64,000 nt of DNA from Chryseobacterium sp. MYb264 (GCF_035974275.1 NZ_CP142422.1:1798001-1862000), one strand, 5' to 3'; positions 10,071-18,467 are shown, counted from the stretch's first letter. Made by a program: numbers and translations. The notes: generated by a model not told the origin, from the sequence alone.

Positions 10071-10361
10071 TTAAAGATTAATTGTTTTTAAAACATCAAT
10101 GGAAACTTCTGCTTTTCCTGAAATACTGCTGATCAGTTCCTTAAAATGTGGCGTTGAATTATGAAAATCAATCGCCTCCTGAGACTTCCATTCTTCAAGG
10201 ATCACCAGTACATTCGGATTCTGAACCTCCTCCGTAAGATCATAATAATTATTTCCTTCTTCTTTTCGGGAACTTTCAGCGCATTTTAATATACTTGCTT
10301 TTACGTCCTCTTTCGTTTCATTGGTTACCACAAAGCGGGCAACGATTTTTAGGGTCTGCAT
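10071..10361 (-). CDS. Antibiotic biosynthesis monooxygenase (ABM) family protein
   Basis: A 96-residue ABM-domain protein (YgiN-like). The pattern I-V-A-R-F-V-V, C-A-E-S-S-R-K-E-E-G-N-N-Y-Y-D-L and the end of the core V-L-I-L-E-E-W-K-S-Q-E-A-I-D-F-H is characteristic. Members are cofactor-free monooxygenases acting on quinols or anthrones, or have unknown roles. It is the first gene of the operon running left and is divergent from the LysR gene at 10589, which probably regulates it. Confidence 0.85.
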   Translation of the reverse strand: MQTLKIVARFVVTNETKEDVKASILKCAESSRKEEGNNYYDLTEEVQNPNVLVILEEWKSQEAIDFHNSTPHFKELISSISGKAEVSIDVLKTINL

Positions 10362-10554
10362 ATTTTATTTTTATAAGATGATTAATCGCGTTTTAATACT
10401 AATTTTTTACTACTTCAAAAATTATACAATCCTTTTTTTTAATATTGATGAAAAGGAAAGTCTTTCTTTTAGCAGACACTAAGTTATGACAGTTTTATTA
10501 TAGATCATAATTCTTTTTTTGGATAGAACCTATCGGTAGTAACGATTATAGAAT

Positions 10555-10562
10555 TATCTTTG
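10555..10562 (+). promoter_or_regulatory. -7 promoter element for the LysR gene
   Basis: TATCTTTG fits TAnnTTTG and lies 26 bases before the ATG. No clear TTG at -33. The 227-base gap also must hold the promoter of the divergent monooxygenase operon and LysR binding sites, which I could not pin down. Confidence 0.4.
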
Positions 10563-10588
10563 ACTGGATCAATTTTCAACGATAAAAT

Positions 10589-11458
10589 ATGGAACTCAGA
10601 CAACTACGGTATATGGTAAAAGTGGCAGAGACCATGAACTTCACCAATGCTTCGAAACAGCTTTTCATTTCTCAGAGCACGCTATCCCAACAGATCATGC
10701 AGCTGGAGGCAGAACTGAATACTTTGTTGTTTCATCGTAACGGAAAACATATTTCTCTTTCCGAGGAAGGCAAAGTTTTTTACCATTACGCCAAAGACTG
10801 TATTCAAAAATCTAAAGATGCGGTCGCAGCATTACACGATCTTAAGCAGCTCAACAGCGGCGAACTCCGCATTGGGGTTACATTTGCTTTTCGGTCTTTC
10901 ATAGAAAATGTGATCATTAATTTTCATCAAACATATCCTCATATCAAGATCATTGTTCATTTTGGTTCATCTAATGATATGCTTGATAAACTTAAAAATG
11001 ATCAAATCGATACATTAATCACATTTGATATGCAGCCTGATGAAAATATATTTCATTCACAGTATTTATTTACCTCATCTACCTGTTTTATCAGCGCTAA
11101 GGAAAATCCTGTTGCCCAAAAGAAAAGTATTTCCCTGAAGGAATTGAGCCAATATGGATTAATTGTTCAGAATACAGATTTCAATACCTGGAATTTCCTC
11201 CAGTCTATCACCAATGAGCAGGGAATTGATCTGAAAATCATTATGGAAGTTAATGACAATCCCACTCAAATTGAATTAATTAAAAAGAATATTGGATATG
11301 GAATAATGGCAGATGTCACCATTAAAAATGAAGAAAATTTAGTGGGAATCCCTATTTCAGGCAAGAAAATGAACAGAAAAGTCTCCCTAATCACCTTAAA
11401 AAATATTTATTTATCGAAAAAAGTAGAACTTTTTTATGAGATGCTGATTTCCGGTTAA
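10589..11458 (+). CDS. LysR-family transcriptional regulator
   Basis: A 289-residue LysR regulator. The N-terminal winged helix (1-60) begins M-E-L-R-Q-L-R-Y and contains N-F-T-N-A-S-K-Q-L-F-I-S-Q-S-T-L-S-Q-Q-I. A periplasmic-binding-protein-like effector domain follows (about 90-289), as in CynR/CysB-type members. It lies divergent from the ABM/YciI/PPC operon, the usual arrangement for a regulator and its target. The inducer is unknown. Confidence 0.92.
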   Translation: MELRQLRYMVKVAETMNFTNASKQLFISQSTLSQQIMQLEAELNTLLFHRNGKHISLSEEGKVFYHYAKDCIQKSKDAVAALHDLKQLNSGELRIGVTFAFRSFIENVIINFHQTYPHIKIIVHFGSSNDMLDKLKNDQIDTLITFDMQPDENIFHSQYLFTSSTCFISAKENPVAQKKSISLKELSQYGLIVQNTDFNTWNFLQSITNEQGIDLKIIMEVNDNPTQIELIKKNIGYGIMADVTIKNEENLVGIPISGKKMNRKVSLITLKNIYLSKKVELFYEMLISG

Positions 11459-11474
11459 ATTTAAAATAAAAAGA

Positions 11475-11489
11475 GACCTCAAAGAGATC
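11475..11489 (-). terminator. Probable terminator of the Rnf-like operon
   Basis: On the minus strand GATCTC and GAGGTC pair around a TTT loop (one G-U pair) and are followed by a T-rich run. It lies 36 bases past the stop of the nitroreductase gene. The stem is short. Confidence 0.5.
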
Positions 11490-11524
11490 CCTTTCGTAGA
11501 AAAATGTAAATATAATAGGTAAAA

Positions 11525-12175
11525 TTATTTTATAATTTTCACCTTTTCGGAATAGCGAATCGGTGCTTTAGGATTTTCGGCAGGATAGCCTAATGCGATA
11601 TTAATTCCCACTTCATAGCCTTCAGGAATATTTAATAATTTCAATAAATCCTGATTTTCCGGAAGATTTAAAGCCGTGACCAAAGACCCCAACGGACAGG
11701 TTCCTAAATTGAGCGCGTGGGCACTTAAAAGAATATTTTGTAGAGAAATTCCTGCATCCAGCTTTGCGGTTGGATTAGATTTATCAATTGCCATCACGAT
11801 TAAAGTTGGCGCATGATGAAAAATACTGAATCCAGGTTCTTTATATTTAGCCGCACTTCCCTGCATCTCTTTCCCTTCTGCAAAATTCAGAAAACGCTGG
11901 TTGATTTCTGCCAAAATCTTAGGATTCTGAATCACTCGGATTTCCCAAGGTTGCTTGTTTAAAGCACTCGGCGCAAAAATCGCACTTTTCATAATCGTAT
12001 CGATCTGCTCTTGAGACACTTGCTGATCGGTGTATTTTCTGATCGATCTTCTCGTGAGCATATTATCGAGAATGGCCTGTGTCGCAGATCCCGTGTAATA
12101 CGTTTTCGGGGCTTCGTTATCCTTACATGAAAGTAAGCTCACCAGGATAAAACCTGATAATAATAGTTTTTTCAT
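11525..12175 (-). CDS. Lipoprotein nitroreductase-family flavoenzyme
   Basis: A 216-residue protein with a lipoprotein signal (hydrophobic L-L-L-S-G-F-I-L-V-S then lipobox L-L-S-C, Cys at 17), followed by a nitroreductase domain. Family motifs are R-R-S-I-R-K-Y near residue 42, S-A-L-N-K-Q-P-W-E near 75 and N-L-G-T-C-P-L-G near 160, which fit FMN binding in the dimeric nitroreductase fold. Most such enzymes are cytosolic, so export as a lipoprotein is unusual. The residues after the Cys (K-D-N-E) resemble Bacteroidota lipoprotein surface-export signals. It is the last gene of the ApbE-RnfC-RnfD operon, five bases after rnfD, which suggests it accepts electrons from that membrane module. Confidence 0.85.
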   Translation of the reverse strand: MKKLLLSGFILVSLLSCKDNEAPKTYYTGSATQAILDNMLTRRSIRKYTDQQVSQEQIDTIMKSAIFAPSALNKQPWEIRVIQNPKILAEINQRFLNFAEGKEMQGSAAKYKEPGFSIFHHAPTLIVMAIDKSNPTAKLDAGISLQNILLSAHALNLGTCPLGSLVTALNLPENQDLLKLLNIPEGYEVGINIALGYPAENPKAPIRYSEKVKIIK

Positions 12176-12180
12176 ATTTT

Positions 12181-13269
12181 TTAAATAGGACTGTTTATTT
12201 TTTTGCTAAATGAATAATTAAACTTCAATACAGTGAAGATAATATACAGGTATACCACATACTTAATCATTTGATAATGGTATAATGAAATGATGGCAAA
12301 AGCAAAAACCAGAATCATCAAAATCAGTTTGGATATATTTTCGATAAATGGGCGGTATTCTGTTTTGTTGCCCCATGCGGTTGGCTTAAAAAGTTCATTG
12401 ATTTTAGGTGAAAAACCATTCAATAATAAAATAGAATATGACATATATTCATTGCTGATTCCGCCCAGAATAAAGGCAAAAGCGATACATCCGATCATAC
12501 TTCCGTAGAAGATTTTCCCTTTCATATTTATCGGACTGGAAGGCATATCCGTCGCCATAAAAATCGCTCCGAGCAGCAATCCTGAAACTGAAAATTTGAA
12601 GTCCCCTTCATAATTAATAATCCATGATAACAGAATAAAAACAAAGAAAACCGATGAAGGAATATGCCATGAAATCCTTTTGCGCAACAGCAGATACAAG
12701 CCGCCAAGTGCGATGCAAACCGCCGAATATTCTCCAATGGCACCCGAAGTTTTATAGAGTAGACTTTCCAAGTAAGAAGAATCGCTATCTAAACCTAAAG
12801 AGGAAAAAAAAGTTGAGGAATTGATATTAATAAAATTCTTCGTATTCCAAATCGATGAAGAAGTCATAACTGAAGCAAAAAATACCGTCATCAGTTCCCG
12901 ACCCACCAAGGCAGGATTAAATTTATTCTTCCCCGTTCCGCCCCAGACGATTTTCCCAAAAATGATCGCCATAACTGCTCCAAAAGCCACAACATACAGC
13001 GGTGTAACGGGAGAAATGGTAAAAGCCAGCAGCAAACCTGTAATCACTGCACTCAGATCAAAAGAAAGTTGGATTCTCTTTAATACAACAGCCGAAAATA
13101 CAATATCTGTAACTAAGCAAACCGCCACCGAAACAGCAGTCACCGCTAAAGCTTTCATTCCAAAAGCAAACCATGACATCACGACCATCGGCAACAAAGC
13201 GATAATCACATCGAGCATTACGAAAAAAGTACTGCCAAATTTAGGTTTTATATAAGGATTCAAGTTCAT
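12181..13269 (-). CDS. rnfD: RnfD/NqrB-family electron-transport membrane subunit
   Basis: A 362-residue polytopic membrane protein with about ten segments. Family motifs are D-L-S-A-V-I-T-G-L-L-L-A-F near 72, G-K-N-K-F-N-P-A-L-V-G-R near 115, S-G-A-I-G-E-Y-S-A near 171 and G-A-I-F-M-A-T-D-M-P-S-S-P near 235. RnfD normally carries a covalent FMN on a threonine of an S-G-A-T type motif shortly before the G-x-I-G-E motif. Here that stretch reads L-D-S-D-S-S-Y-L-E-S and has no such threonine. It lies three bases after rnfC. RnfA, RnfB, RnfE and RnfG are absent from the operon, so this is not a standard Rnf complex. Called RnfD rather than NqrB because of the adjacent RnfC. Confidence 0.88.
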   Translation of the reverse strand: MNLNPYIKPKFGSTFFVMLDVIIALLPMVVMSWFAFGMKALAVTAVSVAVCLVTDIVFSAVVLKRIQLSFDLSAVITGLLLAFTISPVTPLYVVAFGAVMAIIFGKIVWGGTGKNKFNPALVGRELMTVFFASVMTSSSIWNTKNFININSSTFFSSLGLDSDSSYLESLLYKTSGAIGEYSAVCIALGGLYLLLRKRISWHIPSSVFFVFILLSWIINYEGDFKFSVSGLLLGAIFMATDMPSSPINMKGKIFYGSMIGCIAFAFILGGISNEYMSYSILLLNGFSPKINELFKPTAWGNKTEYRPFIENISKLILMILVFAFAIISLYHYQMIKYVVYLYIIFTVLKFNYSFSKKINSPI

Positions 13270-13272
13270 TTT

Positions 13273-14526
13273 TTAATTATTATGTAAAAGCTTTTTCCCC
13301 TTGAAAATTGCATCCATCAACGGAAGATCACTCGGGCATACATACGCGCAGGCACCGCATTCTATGCAATCCTGAACATTCAGTTCTTTCAGTTTCAACA
13401 CTTGGTTTTCCGAGTTTGAGCGAAGAAATTCCAAAGGCAACAGACGTTGCGGACAGACATCTACGCAATATCCACAGCTAATACAGTTATGCGACTTCGT
13501 TTTTTTATTTTTAAGCAAAAGAATTCCTCCAGAACCTTTATTGATTGGCGTTAAGAGAGATTTCACCGCCTTCCCCATCATCGCACCGCCAAGCACTACC
13601 GTTTCATTATTATTGACGGAACTTTGGGTTTCCTTTAAAATATGCTCAATCGGAGTTCCTATTTTGATGAGGTAATTTCCAAGTTTTGTCTTGTTGTTTC
13701 CTGATAACGTGATGATCCTTTCCGTAAAAGGAATATTTTCATAAAAGGCTTTATAAATTGACCAGATTGTTCCCACATTATTAACTAAAATACCATGTTG
13801 AGATGGAATTTCACCCTTCTTAATTTCTTTTCCTGTGATGGATTTTATTAACTGCTGCTCGCTTCCCTGAGGATAATTATTTTTAACCAGTTTTATACTT
13901 AATGGTAAATTATATTCTTTAGAAATTTTAAGCAAAATAGTCGATAGCTCCTTATTCTGTTTTTCAATCGCAACAACGATTTTTTTAGCTTTAATAAAGT
14001 ACTGAACAACTTGGAGTCCTTTCATCAACTCCTGCGTTTGCTCTTTCATCAAAACATAGTCTGCACTCAGATATGGTTCGCATTCTACACCGTTAATGAT
14101 AAATGTCTCGATTTCAGAAAATGTATTATTGTATTTTACATGCGTCGGGAATCTCGCGCCGCCGCTTCCTTCAACCCCGAAATCACTGAGCTTTTGAATA
14201 AATTCCTGAGTCGTTAATTCAGTATAATCATTTGATGAGAAAGGGAGTTCATCATTTTGAAAATCATTTTTTAAAACGATGAAATTTTGATCATCAATTT
14301 TGATATATTCAGAAATAATCCCTGAAACCGGAGCGTGAATACTGCTTGAAAAAAAATCATCAGATTTTGCCAATAACTGAATTTTTTTCACCTGCGCTCC
14401 AATTTCAACCACAGGCTTCATTTCCGAACGGTAACTTTTCAGTGGAATATAGAAATACTCAGGATCTGAAATCGTTCGGATCTGTATTTTTTTCGTTTTA
14501 TTTTTTAATGAAGAGATTAGAAGCAT
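13273..14526 (-). CDS. rnfC: RnfC-family NADH-binding iron-sulfur subunit
   Basis: A 417-residue protein of near-standard length for the RnfC core. It has an N-terminal barrel-sandwich (I-H-A-P-V-S-G-I-I near 64), a nucleotide/FMN-binding domain with E-G-S-G-G-A-R-F-P-T-H-V-K near 117 and N-G-V-E-C-E-P-Y, a SLBB-like region, and two 4Fe-4S motifs near the end: C-I-S-C-G-Y-C-V-D-V-C-P and C-I-E-C-G-A-C-A-Y-V-C-P. In Rnf complexes this subunit faces the cytoplasm and oxidises NADH. The start ATG overlaps the end of apbE by ten bases. With only RnfD as membrane partner it may feed electrons across the inner membrane. Confidence 0.92.
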   Translation of the reverse strand: MLLISSLKNKTKKIQIRTISDPEYFYIPLKSYRSEMKPVVEIGAQVKKIQLLAKSDDFFSSSIHAPVSGIISEYIKIDDQNFIVLKNDFQNDELPFSSNDYTELTTQEFIQKLSDFGVEGSGGARFPTHVKYNNTFSEIETFIINGVECEPYLSADYVLMKEQTQELMKGLQVVQYFIKAKKIVVAIEKQNKELSTILLKISKEYNLPLSIKLVKNNYPQGSEQQLIKSITGKEIKKGEIPSQHGILVNNVGTIWSIYKAFYENIPFTERIITLSGNNKTKLGNYLIKIGTPIEHILKETQSSVNNNETVVLGGAMMGKAVKSLLTPINKGSGGILLLKNKKTKSHNCISCGYCVDVCPQRLLPLEFLRSNSENQVLKLKELNVQDCIECGACAYVCPSDLPLMDAIFKGKKLLHNN

Positions 14527-15443
14527 GTACTTTTTATTTTCAGTCCGTTGTTTTCAATTCTGTAAAATTCAAATTCGAAATTCTCCTGAAGTTCTTGCAC
14601 GACATTCGGAAATTCGTTAGGTTCCACAGCAAATAAAGCCGTCGACAGCACATCGCTTAAAAAAGCCTGTTCGCAGATGACGCCCACCTGCAAAGTCTGT
14701 GAAGGATAGCCCGTTTTTGCATTCAGAATATGACCGAATTTTTGGTTTCCAATCGTAATACAATTCTCATTTCTTCCCGAAAGGCTGAAACATTCATTAG
14801 AAATTAAAACCTCCGATTCTTCGTTGTAAACAGATGTTTCAGCATCCGGAATTTTAATTTTCCAGGTCGGATGTTCAGCATTATTGAGAACTTTAATTGT
14901 ACTTCCTCCTGCATTAATCAGGGCGTCTTCCACTCCATTCTCTTTCAGAATTTCAATGGCCTTATCTACGGCAAAAGCTTTGATAAAAGAGCCCGTTATG
15001 ATTTCCTGACCTTTATTAATTTTAATTAAATCTCCACTAATCTGAATTTCATTATAATCAATATTTTGCTTCATTTTTTCAATGTCTTCAAAAATCGGAA
15101 TTGAGTCATTTTCCTTATTATAAAATCCCCAAAGACGAATCAGCGGCATCGAAGTGATATCGTAAGCCCCAGAAGTGATCGAACTTATTTTTTTGATGAT
15201 TTGAATTAAATCAATCAACTGTTGATCAACTTTCACCCAATTTCCGTTGTTTTTATTGATCTGATCGATGTATGAATCCTGCTGATAAGAATTGTATTTT
15301 AAATCAATTTCCGACATTGCTTCAAAACATTGATCGATGATCTCAGCATCATATTTCGTCGGAATTTTTATCTTACAGTCGCAATAAAACAGTCGCTCGG
15401 TTTTCGAAAGATATACGTTATTTGCTTTCAGAAGCTTTTTCAT
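14517..15443 (-). CDS. apbE: ApbE-family FAD:protein FMN transferase
   Basis: A protein of about 308 residues. The frame opens at TTG 15458, but ATG at 15443 is the better start. ApbE motifs: S-G-A-Y-D-I-T-S-M-P-L near 95, G-S-F-I-K-A-F-A-V-D-K-A near 150 (the usual K-G is K-A here), I-N-A-G-G, G-H-I-L-N-A-K-T-G-Y-P near 240 and the metal-binding S-D-V-L-S-T-A-L-F near 265. ApbE attaches FMN to a threonine of Rnf/Nqr subunits. No signal peptide or lipobox is visible, so this one appears cytosolic. It overlaps the upstream small gene by 26 bases and rnfC by ten. No obvious flavinylation motif occurs in the operon's other proteins. Confidence 0.88.
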   Translation of the reverse strand: MKKLLKANNVYLSKTERLFYCDCKIKIPTKYDAEIIDQCFEAMSEIDLKYNSYQQDSYIDQINKNNGNWVKVDQQLIDLIQIIKKISSITSGAYDITSMPLIRLWGFYNKENDSIPIFEDIEKMKQNIDYNEIQISGDLIKINKGQEIITGSFIKAFAVDKAIEILKENGVEDALINAGGSTIKVLNNAEHPTWKIKIPDAETSVYNEESEVLISNECFSLSGRNENCITIGNQKFGHILNAKTGYPSQTLQVGVICEQAFLSDVLSTALFAVEPNEFPNVVQELQENFEFEFYRIENNGLKIKSTCF

Positions 15444-15738
15444 CGTCGTTGGTTTCAAGTTGAACTTTGGTATTCTTCTTCAGCGCTTTGAAATTCACAT
15501 TTCCCACGTTGACGATCTGGAAATAAAAATTGGGATTTCGCCATTCCGATTTTGCCGAATCATATTCCAGTTTCTGAACTTCAAAAGATTTCTTTTTCTC
15601 CTTTTCAGCTTCCAAAGCCTGTCTTTCATTTTCTTTGGCTAATTCTTTCTCTTCCTTGAGATTCTCGAAAAATTCTTTATTTCCAAAAATGAGCAAAATA
15701 ATCCCGATACCATATAGTAGAGCCGACTGTAACTTCAT
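15418..15738 (-). CDS. Small membrane-anchored protein, first gene of the Rnf-like operon
   Basis: A 106-residue protein I do not recognise. It has one N-terminal hydrophobic segment (about 5-20, S-A-L-L-Y-G-I-G-I-I-L-L-I-F-G), a charged E/K-rich probable coiled coil (about 25-55, K-E-E-K-E-L-A-K-E-N-E-R), then a short globular stretch with N-P-N-F-Y-F-Q-I-V-N-V-G-N-V-N-F and an acidic tail. It overlaps apbE, so it is translationally coupled to the operon. It may anchor or bridge the complex; that is a guess from position. The gene is divergent from the LytS gene at 15912. Confidence 0.75.
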   Translation of the reverse strand: MKLQSALLYGIGIILLIFGNKEFFENLKEEKELAKENERQALEAEKEKKKSFEVQKLEYDSAKSEWRNPNFYFQIVNVGNVNFKALKKNTKVQLETNDDEKASESK

Positions 15739-15911
15739 CTAACGTTTATTAATAGCTGTTTTGAATAGATTGATGAGACAAAAATAGTTTTCCCGACACC
15801 GTAAACCATGATTTTAATGATATATTCGCTAAAAAAATGACGAATTGAATTCATCATTTTTATCATCAAATCCTTTTATTTTACGTTACTTTTGCATAAA
15901 AACTTACCTTC

Positions 15912-16931
15912 ATGTACGGTAAAATGAAACAATTTATTGAAAGTAATTTTTTACAGGAAGTCATTCTTCTCGTCTTTTCTTTCGTATTATTCACGTTAAA
16001 CGACTGGATTCTTATCGCAAGCTGGAAGAGCCTTTTTCTGGGAATTATTTACTTTATTCTGTTATACGGTCATGCACAGATCAACCGTTTTTTTCTGTTA
16101 CCGATTTTAATTGAAAAGCATAAACTGCTGCAATATTTACTGTTTACCTTTCTATTATTGGTGATTTCTGCCGTTGCACTGAATTATTTAACGATCAATC
16201 AACTCTATAAAAGCTGTTTTCTACACAATAATCCGATCAAAATGTCTTATCAGTATCAGATGGGAATTTTACTGGGATCACTGATCTGTATTCTGGGAAC
16301 TACAAGGCTGGTTGAATATTACCGTGCTCAAAAAATCCAGGCGAGCAAGGAGCTTTTATTCAACAAAAATCAGATGGCTTTTCTGAATATGCAGCTCAAT
16401 CCGCATTTTTTATTCAATACCCTGAATACCATTTATGGAATCAGCTTTAAATATCCCGAAAAAACGCCTGAATTAATTTTGAAGGTTTCTGAATTGCTGC
16501 GTTATCAGGTCGAAAACACAAAAAAAGAAACGGTAACCATAGAAAAAGAAGTCGATTTCATTTCAAGCTATATCGAACTGGAAAAAGAGAGAATGGGACA
16601 TCGCTGCAAAATTGATTTTGTCTGTAATATTGAGCATCCCAAAGATTTCAAAATCGCTCCGATGCTTCTTTTCACTTATGTTGAAAATGCCTTTAAACAC
16701 GGAACCTGCAGCATTGATGATTGTTTTGTGAAGATTGATCTCTCAATTTTGGATGGTTATTTATTATTGAATATTGCCAATTCGGTTCCAACAAAAAAAT
16801 CAGAAACATCGACCAAAGTCGGACTCGAAAATACGCGAATGAGACTTGAAATGCTGTATAAAAACAATTACGATCTTCAGATTAAAAATGACAAAAATAT
16901 CTTCACCGTTGCTTTAAAAATAAAACTATGA
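15912..16931 (+). CDS. LytS-type sensor histidine kinase (His_kinase family)
   Basis: A 339-residue kinase with four hydrophobic segments in the first 140 residues and a C-terminal His_kinase domain. The acceptor is H165 in L-N-P-H-F-L-F-N-T-L-N-T, and the ATP site contains F-T-Y-V-E-N-A-F-K-H-G. ATG at 15912 is used; M5 at 15924 is possible. The stop overlaps the start of the LytTR gene by four bases (ATGA), so this is a coupled two-component pair. It is a paralogue in organisation of the pair at 2407-4165, though the membrane regions differ. It starts 173 bases from the divergent Rnf-like operon; whether it regulates that operon is unknown. Confidence 0.9.
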   Translation: MYGKMKQFIESNFLQEVILLVFSFVLFTLNDWILIASWKSLFLGIIYFILLYGHAQINRFFLLPILIEKHKLLQYLLFTFLLLVISAVALNYLTINQLYKSCFLHNNPIKMSYQYQMGILLGSLICILGTTRLVEYYRAQKIQASKELLFNKNQMAFLNMQLNPHFLFNTLNTIYGISFKYPEKTPELILKVSELLRYQVENTKKETVTIEKEVDFISSYIELEKERMGHRCKIDFVCNIEHPKDFKIAPMLLFTYVENAFKHGTCSIDDCFVKIDLSILDGYLLLNIANSVPTKKSETSTKVGLENTRMRLEMLYKNNYDLQIKNDKNIFTVALKIKL

Positions 16932-17641
16932 CAGAGGCTCATACATATAAATGTCTGATCGTAGATGATGAACCGGCGGCACATTATGTGTTGATGAATT
17001 ATATTGAAAAACACCCCGACCTTCTTCTCTCAGGACAATGTTACCACGCGATCGAAGCCCTAAGTTTTCTGAGAGATCAGGAAATTGATCTTCTGTTTTT
17101 AGATATTAATATGCCCGAACTTTCAGGTTTGGAATTTTTAAAACTATTACCGAATCCACCCAAAACTATTCTTACGACCGCCTATTCCGAATATGCCCTG
17201 GAAAGCTACGAATTTGGTGTGATCGATTATCTGTTAAAGCCAATTTCTTCTTTACGATTCATTAAATCGGTTGAACGTTTTTTATCGTATCAAAATCCGT
17301 CATTCAAACAAAATCCTTTGACAGAACCAACTCATCTCAAGATAAAAGTAAATGGAAAAGATGAAGACATCAGGTTAGATGAGATCAGTTATATCCAGAG
17401 TTACGGAAATTTTATCAAAATATTTATGGGTCGGAAATTTCATCTGGTTTCCATGACCACTCAGGAAGTTCTTAAAAACCTGCCCTCATCACAGTTTCTC
17501 AGAATTCACAAATCTTATATTGTCTCATTGCAAAAAATAGAAAGATTCGAAAATAATGAGATCTCTATGGATGATATCAAATTGCCGGTGGGAATTACTT
17601 TTAAACAGAAGTTACAGGATTTCATCAATACAGCTATGTAA
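16928..17641 (+). CDS. LytTR-family response regulator
   Basis: A 237-residue regulator: receiver domain with acidic D13/D14, phospho-acceptor D59 in L-F-L-D-I-N-M-P and lysine in L-L-K-P-I-S. The C-terminal LytTR domain (about 135-230) has the signatures I-S-Y-I-Q-S-Y-G-N-F and L-R-I-H-K-S-Y-I-V-S. It is translationally coupled to the kinase upstream. It converges on the small membrane-protein gene ending at 17645, with 3 bases between stop codons. Confidence 0.92.
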   Translation: MTEAHTYKCLIVDDEPAAHYVLMNYIEKHPDLLLSGQCYHAIEALSFLRDQEIDLLFLDINMPELSGLEFLKLLPNPPKTILTTAYSEYALESYEFGVIDYLLKPISSLRFIKSVERFLSYQNPSFKQNPLTEPTHLKIKVNGKDEDIRLDEISYIQSYGNFIKIFMGRKFHLVSMTTQEVLKNLPSSQFLRIHKSYIVSLQKIERFENNEISMDDIKLPVGITFKQKLQDFINTAM

Positions 17642-17644
17642 GGA

Positions 17645-17938
17645 CTATTTTCTCCACCGATACATGAAGAAGAAAACCAATCCGATAACGATTGAAAAAC
17701 TTATAAATACTCCTGTTGCCAATTGAAAAAACATTTTGCCAAAGGCCTGACTTTCGCCATCACACAAAACCTCATTTCCCCAAATATCAACTCCCCGCTG
17801 GCCTTCATACATCCACTCCTCACAAGCACAATATTCAGGAATGGCAACGCCCACATAAAATAGCAGAAAAGGAAGATAAATAATCATTAAAAGGATTCCG
17901 ATTACTTTTAATTTTTTTCGATTAGGCTTACATTTCAT
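17645..17938 (-). CDS. Small membrane protein of unknown function
   Basis: A 97-residue protein when started at ATG 17938, which lies 1 base after the stop of the upstream gene (a longer frame to 18004 would overlap that gene). It has two hydrophobic segments (about 12-32 and 70-90) separated by a Cys-containing loop (C-A-C-E-E-W near 38 and V-L-C-D-G near 58). The loop cysteines could form disulfides if the loop is periplasmic. Not recognised. It is the second gene of a two-gene unit with the 163-residue protein. Confidence 0.7.
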   Translation of the reverse strand: MKCKPNRKKLKVIGILLMIIYLPFLLFYVGVAIPEYCACEEWMYEGQRGVDIWGNEVLCDGESQAFGKMFFQLATGVFISFSIVIGLVFFFMYRWRK

Positions 17939-17939
17939 A

Positions 17940-18431
17940 TTACGTTTCGGCAATTCCGGCAATGGCATCAATCTGATTATCAATGAATTTAAATTCAAGC
18001 CCATGTTCCGTATCCAACTGATAATGAAGCGATAATCGGATGGTATTATTTTTACTGATCCTTATATCATTCAATTCTTTAATGAATGGATTATGTTTTT
18101 CCACAGAATCAATATTCAAAGGAGGTTCACCGGATTTCTCTGTATTTTCATAATAATGGGCATAGAGTTTTTGGTATCTCTCAAACGCTTTTTGCTGTAA
18201 ATCAAGTAAAATAACATCAAAAAGATTAATAAAACGCTGATAGGTTTCTGCATAAATGTTTAGATCCTCATCACTTGGTGGTTCATCAATCTCTTCTCCA
18301 TCTTCATCAAATTCATCTCCCAAAAATATTTCAGCTTTATTATCCTCAAAAAAAGGATGCCAAAAGAAAATCTCTGCCGAAAAACCAGCCCAATCTTCCT
18401 GTACTTTTCCAAAAAGTGAATGTTGTGTCAT
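17940..18431 (-). CDS. Acidic cytosolic protein, DUF6985/DUF2004-like
   Basis: A 163-residue acidic protein without signal peptide or membrane segment. It starts H-S-L-F-G-K-V-Q-E-D-W-A-G and has an acidic D/E-rich patch near residues 40-60, a helical stretch with F-D-V-I-L-L-D-L-Q-Q-K-A-F-E-R-Y near 75, and a beta-rich end with H-G-L-E-F-K-F-I-D-N-Q-I-D-A-I-A. The layout (W-x-G early, helical middle, beta C-terminus) reminds me of DUF6985/DUF2004-type proteins, some of which occur as immunity proteins. No toxin gene is next to it, so I do not assign that role. Confidence 0.55.
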   Translation of the reverse strand: MTQHSLFGKVQEDWAGFSAEIFFWHPFFEDNKAEIFLGDEFDEDGEEIDEPPSDEDLNIYAETYQRFINLFDVILLDLQQKAFERYQKLYAHYYENTEKSGEPPLNIDSVEKHNPFIKELNDIRISKNNTIRLSLHYQLDTEHGLEFKFIDNQIDAIAGIAET

Positions 18432-18467
18432 GTTTATTTAACTCAATATCAATTAATTTCAACTTAT

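Noticed and set aside
12821..13255. 144-codon plus-strand open frame
   Set aside because: Antisense to rnfD, which has strong family motifs throughout.
17940..18431. Immunity protein of a polymorphic toxin system
   Set aside because: The fold reminds of DUF6985-type proteins, but no toxin, Rhs or secretion gene is nearby.
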